In this document: piece by piece, positions 1 to 4,279 of the stretch
Position numbering within the stretch: position 1 is the first letter of the stretch
How the letters are laid out: each line of letters opens with the position of its first letter
Assembly (NCBI GenBank): GCA_946478635.1
Contig: CAMLCX010000394.1
Location: 1 to 5,019, forward strand
Source of the DNA: an uncultured Pseudomonadota bacterium
GTDB lineage: Bacteria; Desulfobacterota_B; Binatia; UBA9968
Reading direction: 5' to 3'
DNA length: 5,019 bases
The notes under the pieces: model-generated
The model's input: only the letters and a program-made list of their open reading frames with translations
Told to the model about the DNA's origin: nothing
Database searches by the model: none
Program-made: the position numbers and the translations under genes

Positions 1-48
1 AAAGGCGTCTCGAAGGTTGTCAACAATCTCCAGATCGCGAAGCGTTAA
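1..48 (+). CDS. C-terminal end of a probable BON-domain protein (5' part outside window)
   Basis: Frame 1 is open from the first base and ends at a TAA stop at 46-48, giving the tail KGVSKVVNNLQIAKR. The pattern 'gly-val, three or four residues, val-asn-asn-leu-gln, hydrophobic' is how BON (bacterial OsmY and nodulation) domains usually finish: their last beta strand follows a 'GVxxVxNxL' turn. BON proteins are typically periplasmic or envelope-associated and are thought to bind lipid surfaces. Only 15 residues are visible, so the domain call rests on one short motif and the rest of the protein cannot be assessed. The gene runs toward the minus-strand membrane-protein gene, and a strong hairpin starts 28 bases after its stop, which fits a transcript end. 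Confidence 0.5.
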   Translation, partial: KGVSKVVNNLQIAKR

Positions 49-76
49 GGCGACTATAGAAGACCTCGAGAAGATA

Positions 77-115
77 CGCGGGCCTGTGCCCGATCTAAAA
101 GTTCACAGGCCCGCG
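77..115 (+). terminator. Strong hairpin after the BON-like gene, candidate transcript end
   Basis: CGCGGGCCTGTG at 77-88 is the exact reverse complement of CACAGGCCCGCG at 104-115, leaving a 15-base loop. The stem can be extended imperfectly outward (CGAGA near 67-71 against TCTCG at 120-124). Neither strand has a clear run of T after the stem, so it is not a textbook Rho-independent terminator. It could instead protect the mRNA 3' end or separate the convergent genes. The inverted repeat is certain; the function is inferred from its position 28 bases after the stop codon. Confidence 0.5.
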
Positions 116-139
116 ATTATCTCGCGTAGTTTCGCAATC

Positions 140-226
140 CGTTCCAATCGTTCAACCGCTTACTAATATCGCGGCCCGTTCAATACGTTCAAACCGTTCA
201 ACCGTTTCACTCCGTTCAAATCGTTT
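140..226. repeat. Degenerate 9-bp tandem array, consensus CGTTCAAnC
   Basis: Copies of CGTTCAA or close variants begin at 140 (CGTTCCA), 149, 177, 186, 195, 203 (CGTTTCA), 213 and 222 (CGTTT only). The spacing is 8-10 bases, apart from one 28-base step of about three units. A degraded unit is visible near 157. Read on the minus strand, part of it gives E-R-F-E-R-I-E-R, like a coiled-coil repeat, but that frame opens right after a stop, has no start codon and ends after about 27 residues, so it is not called as a gene. It may be a decayed minisatellite or a multi-copy protein-binding site. Confidence 0.65.
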
Positions 227-254
227 AGGATTTCTGACTCAGACGGGTACTTTC

Positions 255-278
255 ACGTTTCCGGAATTCCGGAAACGT
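255..278. repeat. 24-bp perfect palindrome, core TTCCGGAATTCCGGAA
   Basis: The sequence from 255 to 278 reads the same on both strands with no spacer. Its core TTCCGGAATTCCGGAA itself holds two overlapping TTCCGGAA palindromes. Flanking TTTC (251-254) and GAAA (280-283) almost extend it, with one bulged base. There is no T-run on either side, so a terminator is unlikely. A site for a dimeric or tetrameric DNA-binding protein, or a cruciform-forming remnant of a mobile element, is possible. It lies 107 bases beyond the stop of the minus-strand membrane-protein gene, far from any recognisable start codon. Confidence 0.6.
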
Positions 279-282
279 CGAA

Positions 283-322
283 ATGAGTTCAGAAGCGCGC
301 GGGCGGCGGTATAGGAACTCAT
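283..322. repeat. 8-bp inverted repeat around a GC-rich loop
   Basis: ATGAGTTC at 283-290 pairs exactly with GAACTCAT at 315-322 around a 24-base loop that is mostly G and C. It sits between the 24-bp palindrome and the end of the membrane-protein gene. The loop is long and no T-run follows on either strand, so I assign no function. It adds to the unusual density of inverted repeats in 77-349. Confidence 0.4.
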
Positions 323-332
323 GTGTCATTCA

Positions 333-349
333 AAACCGGCCTGCGGTTT
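333..349 (-). terminator. Possible weak terminator of the membrane-protein gene
   Basis: On the minus strand the transcript of the membrane-protein gene meets AAACCG, a 5-base loop and CGGTTT, about 35 bases after its stop codon. One further T follows before GAATG. The stem is only 6 bp and the T-tract is short, so termination efficiency is doubtful. It is nonetheless the only hairpin close to that stop with A's before the stem and T's after it. Confidence 0.35.
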
Positions 350-384
350 AAGACAGGACAGTGTTGCGCCTCGGTGACCGACGA

Positions 385-1077
385 TCACAGCAGATTGACG
401 GCACGTGCGGCGAGGAGTGCAATGATCAGCAGCGAAAGTAACGATTGCAACATCATCAAGACTTTAGCCCATTTTGTCAGCACCGGCACGTCCGTTGGCG
501 AAAAGGCGGTGCTGGTGTTGAAGGCGAGAAATAAATAATCGATAAATTCGGGTGACCAATCCTGCTGGCCTGTATCTTTCAAGGTTTGCTCACGCATAGT
601 CATTTGTGGAAAGAGGAAAGATCCTTCCGCATGTTTGGCTCGCTTGTCGCGCTGATGCGGCCCGCCGGCGTCCAGGCGCCAATACCACAGGGCAAAAACT
701 AAAGTATTGGTGATCCACAAGGACGCCGCGGAGAACAGCAGGGCCTGCGGTGCGTTTTGGCGCGAGGGCAGAGCGCCAATTAAAAGAACGACTGAAATAA
801 TCAGTCCAAGAGTCAGAACACCATCGACTGCGAATCCTAGTGCGGTACTGAGGCGGTGTCTACCCGTGTGATGAGAGACAATCGTTGGAACTAATAACGC
901 CAAGACGATCGACGGAAAGAGCCAGGACGGCCCCATGGTGAGTTCCTCGGGCAATGCAGTATAGAGACCCCCGACAGCGAGGATCGCAACGAAAGCCGGC
1001 CAATGTGGTTCGGGATCTTCGAGCGGATCCGAAAGATGTTCCGGACGAGACAAAGTCCGCAGACTGTTCCAGAGCAT
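385..1077 (-). CDS. Conserved multi-pass membrane protein of unknown function
   Basis: The 230-residue product is strongly hydrophobic, with likely membrane segments near residues 26-44, 50-68, 80-103, 112-133 and 203-228, plus a shorter hydrophobic stretch at 178-195. Three motifs recall a family of bacterial integral membrane proteins that I know only as uncharacterised: WYWRLDAGGP (131-140), FLFPQM (154-159) and FNTSTAFSPTDVPVL (186-200), followed by WAKVLMMLQS and a final helix ending RAVNLL. The 186-200 stretch before the last helix looks like a re-entrant pore loop, and the fold may be related to DUF1345 proteins; both are inferences. The ATG at 1077 is the only sensible start, because an in-frame TAG lies six codons upstream. 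The best Shine-Dalgarno candidate (AGGG) is about 13 bases away, so initiation may be weak. It is co-oriented with the caspase genes but separated from them by 279 bases holding a hairpin and a MITE-like element, so it is probably a separate transcript. Its role cannot be named from sequence. Confidence 0.85.
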   Translation of the reverse strand: MLWNSLRTLSRPEHLSDPLEDPEPHWPAFVAILAVGGLYTALPEELTMGPSWLFPSIVLALLVPTIVSHHTGRHRLSTALGFAVDGVLTLGLIISVVLLIGALPSRQNAPQALLFSAASLWITNTLVFALWYWRLDAGGPHQRDKRAKHAEGSFLFPQMTMREQTLKDTGQQDWSPEFIDYLFLAFNTSTAFSPTDVPVLTKWAKVLMMLQSLLSLLIIALLAARAVNLL

Positions 1078-1132
1078 GAATGCAACAATGCCCTAACCGT
1101 AATCATTCGGCTAGCGGGTTCCTGAAAAGGCT

Positions 1133-1161
1133 CATATGCCGACTGCCCTGAGCATTGTCGA
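1133..1161 (-). promoter_or_regulatory. Weak candidate promoter for the membrane-protein gene
   Basis: On the minus strand TCGACA (1161-1156, five of six to TTGACA) is followed after 17 bases by CATATG (1138-1133, three of six to TATAAT). This would place the transcription start roughly 50 bases before the ATG at 1077. Both boxes lie inside the MITE-like element, and the -35 is part of the common CCTTCGACA repeat, so a chance match is quite possible. Confidence 0.2.
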
Positions 1162-1165
1162 AGGG
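1146..1165. repeat. Copy of the widespread CCTGAGC-TTGTCGAAGG palindromic repeat
   Basis: CCCTGAGCATTGTCGAAGGG matches, with one extra or changed base in the middle, the short intergenic repeat usually seen as CCTGAGCTTGTCGAAGG (reverse CCTTCGACAAGCTCAGG), which is abundant in many bacterial genomes. The outer CCCT/AGGG pair forms a short stem. Here it sits inside the MITE-like element, so it may be part of that element or a separate REP-like unit inserted into it. The family resemblance is from memory and not searched. Confidence 0.5.
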
Positions 1166-1167
1166 TG

Positions 1168-1221
1168 CGCTCGATCGCGTCGCACGAATTCGTGTTCGTG
1201 TGACGTGTTCGCGCTCGAGCG
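1168..1221. repeat. Central two-part hairpin of the MITE-like element
   Basis: The inner stem pairs CGTCGCACGAA (1178-1188) with TTCGTGTGACG (1195-1205): ten Watson-Crick pairs plus one G-T, around a 6-base loop. The outer stem pairs CGCTCGA (1168-1174) with TCGAGCG (1215-1221), separated from the inner stem by an asymmetric internal loop. Such a structure in the middle of an element with terminal inverted repeats fits a folded non-autonomous element better than a gene regulator. Confidence 0.5.
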
Positions 1222-1305
1222 GATTTCACGGTCCATGCGCGCCTCGCCTCTGAGATCTTTTTGAGCAGCCCGCAATCCGGCTTTTTCAGCAACCTGCCAG
1301 ACATT

Positions 1306-1351
1306 CCGGTGAAAACCGGTATCCAGTAGGGGCGGGTTTCAAATCCGCCCC
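1306..1351 (-). terminator. Hairpin pair at the 3' end of the caspase operon
   Basis: GGGGCGGGTTT (1329-1339) faces AAATCCGCCCC (1341-1351): 10 Watson-Crick pairs and one G-T, with CGGGTTTC in the hairpin head. It begins five bases beyond the stop of the large caspase gene. A second hairpin, CCGGT-GAAA-ACCGG, follows at 1306-1319. No long T-run comes after the first stem on the minus strand (CTACTGGAT follows), though TTTT is present inside the second. Operon 3'-end stabilisation or Rho-assisted termination is as likely as intrinsic termination. The GGGGCGGGTTT-type hairpin also resembles dispersed repeats in some genomes. Confidence 0.5.
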
Positions 1352-1356
1352 CTCGT

Positions 1357-3126
1357 TTACCTCCGCCGTCTTTGCGGTTTCACCCACGGAATCGGCTTTC
1401 CGAGGATCGGACCTGGGCCTACCAGGCTGGGCGTTTGTTTGTAGCCGAGAGCTTTCAAACGATCTGAGGTCAGTTTCGTCAGCGTGCGAAAATTGGTATT
1501 GCGTCCGCGCGTTCGGCCTTCGCGAAGAACCTTCGCCAGACTAAATGTAAAAGCGCCGTAGGAGTTGGCGCCATCGCGGTACTCGTAGGAAAGCTCCTGC
1601 TCCTGGCATGCTTCGAAAATGATCGGTAGGTAGGCGCCCTTGTGGCGCAACGCTTTGCGCTGATTATCGTAGCGACGGTTGGGAAGGGTCCGCAGCGCGA
1701 CAGCGCGACCGAGACGGTATGTGACGCCATTGCGGCCTAAGTAGGCTTTGCCGATTGCGGACTGCTCCAACGACTGATTTGGGGATTGAATATCTCGGTC
1801 CACCCACATGCCGAGCTCGATGTTCCAGCGCAAGGCGCGATGGCGAATATCGTCGGGCGGATTGATACCACGGGCGCGGGGGCCGCCGTCGCGCGTCATG
1901 CCGCCCGAGTGGCAACAATCGAAGATGGCGGCGAAACGGGCGTCGTAGGGCAACTGGCTGTAGAAGGCGACAAACTGATTGTCGATGATGGCGTGTTCGG
2001 GGCTCCAGTCAAAATCGTACGGAACCAGGCACTCGTCCATGCGGTCGACTTCTTCTTTGGCACCGTAGGCCGGAATCTGCGCGCCGTGACCTGAATAGAA
2101 AAACACGCGCTCGTCGCCGGCGCGCACGTCGTCGAGCAGCCAGTGCAGGCGTTCCAAGATATTTTTCGCCGTTGCGCGATCATTCAGCACTACGCGGATA
2201 TCCTCGGGAGGGAAGCCGCATTCCTGGAGCAACGAGCTCATTAGAAAAGTATCGTTGACGCAGCCCTCCAGACGAATTGCCGGGTTGGGATAATCATTGA
2301 TACCGACAAGCAGAGCACGGCGGTTGGGCGGCGAGGAGATCGCGCGAGTCAGGCGCACCTCGCGCGCCAAAGAGCGTGTCGAGATCGCGCCCGCGATGTC
2401 GAACCAGACGCGCGCCTGGGTATTGGCGTGATTGAAATAATAGATCGGATCGTGATTGAGGATGTCGTTGGGTTTGTCGAACTGGGTATCAATCTGGGCA
2501 ACCTTGACGTCGTTGAGTCGCAGTTTGGCCGTGAATACGGCGTCGTCGTCGTTGTACAAGTGATACCACATGCGCGCGTCGAGGGGCTCGATGCGACCGG
2601 CGAAGCAATCGCGCACGAAAGGATTGGCGATTTGCGAGCCTAACGTGAGAAAAGTCTTGTTGCCAAGCGTCCCCGGGTTTCGACGAAAGGTGTCGTAGGA
2701 GAGCAGCGAACCCAGACTATGCGCCGCGATCACCTGGTAATTCTTGTCTCCCATGATACCGAGCAGGCGGGTGCGCAGGGCCGCGCGCAGGTTGTCTTCT
2801 GAAGCCCATTGGGCAATCATGCCGGCCGTCCAGCGAATCTGTTCAGGAAGATCGAAAATGCCGCGGCTGGCGGGGATCAAGTCGCCGACGCCGTGCATCA
2901 CGCCGCTGGCGACAAGTTTAGCGAAGGCTTTGGCGTACGTCACTGGGTTCAGTGGCGCGTGATCGAACAGATCATCGTAGGTTAGAAAGTCGCAGATCAC
3001 TTCGGCATCGGGATTCCAGCGTTGGATGTTTTTTGTAATCGCGTCGGTCCAAGATGGCACGAGCAGTGGATCGACGTCGCCGTGGCCGATGCCATGGACG
3101 CACAGGACATTAAATTGATTTGGCAT
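1357..3126 (-). CDS. Alpha/beta hydrolase-caspase (C14) fusion protein
   Basis: The 589-residue protein joins two enzyme domains. Residues about 5-245 look like an alpha/beta serine hydrolase of lipase or esterase type. FNVLCVHGIGHGD (5-17) gives the first strand and oxyanion loop. VIAAHSLGS (132-140) is the nucleophile elbow with Ser137, but the usual first Gly of GxSxG is Ala135. Asp193-195 and His225 or His233 are candidates for the remaining triad members. Residues about 268-580 form a caspase-like C14 peptidase of the metacaspase/orthocaspase kind: RALLVGINDY (270-279), LEGCVND (286-292), FFYSGHGA with catalytic His347, VDRMDECLVPYD (360-371), IFDCCHSGG with catalytic Cys405 and S1-pocket Asp403, then a p10-like part with FEACQEQE (504-511) and GAFTFSLAKVL (524-534). 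The linker 246-270 is rich in Arg (251, 255, 258, 261, 269, 270), as is the tail QRRRR. Family specificity for Arg/Lys makes self-cleavage there plausible. The domain calls are firm; substrate and trigger are unknown. Start ATG 3126 has a GGAGGTG ribosome site. It follows the 270-residue caspase gene by 86 bases, as a second operon gene. Confidence 0.92.
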   Translation of the reverse strand: MPNQFNVLCVHGIGHGDVDPLLVPSWTDAITKNIQRWNPDAEVICDFLTYDDLFDHAPLNPVTYAKAFAKLVASGVMHGVGDLIPASRGIFDLPEQIRWTAGMIAQWASEDNLRAALRTRLLGIMGDKNYQVIAAHSLGSLLSYDTFRRNPGTLGNKTFLTLGSQIANPFVRDCFAGRIEPLDARMWYHLYNDDDAVFTAKLRLNDVKVAQIDTQFDKPNDILNHDPIYYFNHANTQARVWFDIAGAISTRSLAREVRLTRAISSPPNRRALLVGINDYPNPAIRLEGCVNDTFLMSSLLQECGFPPEDIRVVLNDRATAKNILERLHWLLDDVRAGDERVFFYSGHGAQIPAYGAKEEVDRMDECLVPYDFDWSPEHAIIDNQFVAFYSQLPYDARFAAIFDCCHSGGMTRDGGPRARGINPPDDIRHRALRWNIELGMWVDRDIQSPNQSLEQSAIGKAYLGRNGVTYRLGRAVALRTLPNRRYDNQRKALRHKGAYLPIIFEACQEQELSYEYRDGANSYGAFTFSLAKVLREGRTRGRNTNFRTLTKLTSDRLKALGYKQTPSLVGPGPILGKPIPWVKPQRRRR

Positions 3127-3133
3127 ACTCTTT

Positions 3134-3140
3134 CACCTCC
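3134..3140 (-). promoter_or_regulatory. Strong ribosome binding site of the hydrolase-caspase gene
   Basis: GGAGGTG on the minus strand lies 7 bases before the ATG at 3126. It is a near-perfect Shine-Dalgarno sequence and fixes the start of the 589-residue protein. It is much better placed than the site of the first gene, so the second protein could be made at an equal or higher level from a shared mRNA. Confidence 0.8.
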
Positions 3141-3142
3141 GA

Positions 3143-3177
3143 CGGACGCGGCCCATCGACGGTCGCCCCGTCGTCCG
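3143..3177 (-). promoter_or_regulatory. Intercistronic hairpin just upstream of the second gene's ribosome site
   Basis: CGGACG (minus strand, 3177-3172) can pair with CGTCCG (3148-3143). As an alternative, the inner stem CGACGG-GGCGA-CCGTCG (3173-3157) can form; the two overlap by two bases. The structure ends three bases before the GGAGGTG ribosome site. It could be a processing or stability element that sets the ratio of the two caspase proteins. Only the pairing is seen; the role is inferred. Confidence 0.4.
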
Positions 3178-3212
3178 ATAGAAATCACGCTCGAAGTTAA
3201 ACGGCCGGTGTC

Positions 3213-4025
3213 TTAGATCGTAAATGGCTTCTGCGCTTCGTATGCGGAATTTGCCGCGCCGACCCAATAATAATTGGGAGTCTGCGTCGAGGCCATGAGG
3301 GAAACGATTTTATCGCGCAGTTTGCGATAGTTGCCGTTGAACCTCCCGCCATTCCAGACTTTTTTCAGCGTACCCGTGAAGGCGCCGTTGTTGTCGCCAT
3401 CCATGGACGTTTGATTGTCCATGCATCCCGAGATCAGCAATATGCTGGCGCTCACTTTGATGTTTTCCGTGCCGCGATTGTTTTTCTGAATGCTTCGATA
3501 AAGCGCGCTGTTGGCTTTTTCCACTGCTATGCCGACGGACCGGGGCATGGCGCGCGGACGTGGGCCGCTTCCGAGAAAAACCGCAATGTCGCGCGTAACC
3601 GTCCCGCTATGACAACTGTCGGACAGAACGAGAATGCGCACGCCGGCCTTGAATTTTGCCCACAGGTTGTAAAGCTCGTCGTCGACTAACTGTCGATCGA
3701 ACAAGACCCAAGTTTCATCCATGCGATCGTTGTCCTTCTCGTCGCTGTTCGTGTCGCGCACCTGGCCGCCGTGGCCGGAATAGGTGAGGAGGAAGATATC
3801 GCCTTTGGACAACTTCCTGGACGCATCTTGGATCGCCATGGTAAGAGCAGCAGCCGTTGCCTGTTCGTCCACCAGCAGAGTGTTGCTCGCAAAGCCTTTT
3901 TTCTTTGCCAACGTGCGCATATCCTTGGCGTCCGCGATGCACGCGTTAAGCTCGCCGTCCCAGCCTTGATAATGTTTGGGATCGACGTGATTCAAGCCGA
4001 TATGAAGCGAGAGTCCTTTAGGCAT
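3213..4025 (-). CDS. Stand-alone caspase family (C14) protease, orthocaspase-like
   Basis: The 270-residue protein is essentially one caspase-like domain, without signal peptide or extra module. It begins GLSLHIGLNHV (4-14), with a 'LNACIADAKDM' segment (26-36; Asp32 is a candidate substrate-pocket residue). The catalytic His85 is in FLLTYSGHGGQ (78-88), and the acidic DTNSDEKDNDRMDE (91-104) is typical of metacaspases. The catalytic Cys138 is in ILVLSDSCHSGT (131-142), with Asp136 two residues before it as the expected S1 acid for Arg/Lys substrates. The second half has LLISGCMDNQTSMDG (196-210) and NGAFTGTLKKVW (213-224), so p20- and p10-like parts are both present. The region 145-170 between them is basic (Arg156, 158, 162), a possible maturation site. 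These enzymes cut after Arg or Lys, not Asp. ATG 4025 is the first start after an in-frame TGA four codons upstream. GGAG lies 13 bases before it, slightly far. It is the first gene of an operon with the hydrolase-caspase. Biological role unknown; cell-death, stress or defence functions are known for relatives. Confidence 0.93.
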   Translation of the reverse strand: MPKGLSLHIGLNHVDPKHYQGWDGELNACIADAKDMRTLAKKKGFASNTLLVDEQATAAALTMAIQDASRKLSKGDIFLLTYSGHGGQVRDTNSDEKDNDRMDETWVLFDRQLVDDELYNLWAKFKAGVRILVLSDSCHSGTVTRDIAVFLGSGPRPRAMPRSVGIAVEKANSALYRSIQKNNRGTENIKVSASILLISGCMDNQTSMDGDNNGAFTGTLKKVWNGGRFNGNYRKLRDKIVSLMASTQTPNYYWVGAANSAYEAQKPFTI

Positions 4026-4068
4026 AAGAATGAATCATCTCCTTCGAATCGAAATTGTCCCAACGCGG

Positions 4069-4098
4069 AGTGTAAAGGCAGCTAAATCATTCTGTCAA
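4069..4098 (-). promoter_or_regulatory. Sigma70-type promoter of the caspase operon
   Basis: On the minus strand a perfect -35 box TTGACA (4098-4093) is followed, after 18 bases, by TACACT (4074-4069), four of six to TATAAT. With a 17-base spacer the hexamer would be TTACAC, a poorer match. Transcription would begin near 4061, giving a leader of about 35 bases with GAAGGAGAT (4045-4037) as ribosome site. The A/T-rich CAAATTTTC directly precedes the -35 and could act as an UP-element or regulator site. The sequence suggests expression by the housekeeping sigma factor. Confidence 0.6.
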
Positions 4099-4170
4099 GA
4101 AAATTTGCCGGACGATGTGTCACGCGCGGTTTTAACGTGGCGGTCATTTGCGCAATTTGTTCAAATTTTC
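4099..4170. promoter_or_regulatory. Inverted 9-mer pair in the divergent promoter region, possible operator
   Basis: GAAAATTTG at 4099-4107 and its exact reverse complement CAAATTTTC at 4162-4170 lie 54 bases apart. The second copy also forms a tight palindrome with AATTTG at 4154-4159 (AATTTG-TT-CAAATT, 4154-4167). A related AAAATTTTC is at 4236-4244. The first copy abuts the -35 box of the caspase promoter. The arrangement suits a dimeric regulator, possibly looping DNA, but A/T-rich 9-mers also arise easily by chance. Confidence 0.35.
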
Positions 4171-4279
4171 ACTTCACGTCCTTAGGTCTCAACCTGTCTT
4201 GGTTCTCAACCGGAAATGGCAGGTGACCGTGTGAAAAAATTTTCCTTCAGAGTCAAAAGCAGGTGTGGTATCGTTACTA

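Larger units (their letters stand above)
1111..1300. mobile_element. MITE-like element with 22-bp imperfect terminal inverted repeats
   Basis: The left end (1111-1132, CTAGCGGGTTCCTGAAAAGG then CT) and the reverse complement of the right end (1300-1279, CTGGCAGGTTGCTGAAAAAG then CC) align without gaps at 17 of 22 positions. Four of the five differences are transitions. The interior carries a long imperfect hairpin (1168-1221) and a subterminal TTTTTGAGCAGCCCGC stretch (1258-1273). From memory, ends of the type GGTTGCTGAAAAAG with GGGCTGCTCAAAAAG inside are common in dispersed non-coding repeats of several bacterial phyla. The flanks hold CATTCGG (1104-1110) and CATTCCGG (1302-1309), possibly an eroded target-site duplication. 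At 190 bp with no transposase it would be non-autonomous. It ends 33 bases upstream of the membrane-protein start and could affect that gene's expression. Confidence 0.6.

Noticed and set aside
140..226. CRISPR array or coding coiled-coil repeat
   Set aside because: Units of 9 bases without unique spacers of 25-40 bases exclude CRISPR. The ERFERIER-like frame has no start codon and is broken by stops and a frame change.
323..538. A 71-codon plus-strand frame starting near the end of the membrane-protein gene
   Set aside because: Most of it is antisense to a well-supported gene, and its product shows no recognisable pattern.
1111..1300. Complete insertion sequence
   Set aside because: The element is 190 bp and contains no transposase frame or transposase motif, so only a non-autonomous or remnant element can be claimed.
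891..1304. A 137-codon open frame on the minus strand overlapping the start of the membrane-protein gene
   Set aside because: It covers the MITE-like repeat and then runs out of frame through the real gene. Its product is a low-complexity Arg/Ser-rich string without domain features, and there is no good ribosome site.
1786..2094. A 102-codon plus-strand frame antisense to the caspase domain
   Set aside because: It is a mirror of the strongly conserved catalytic region, so the open frame is explained by codon constraints on the other strand.
1357..4025. The two caspase genes as products of a simple tandem duplication
   Set aside because: They share only family motifs; sequences around the active sites and in the p10-like parts differ widely, and one has an extra hydrolase domain. 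Separate recruitment or a very old split fits better.
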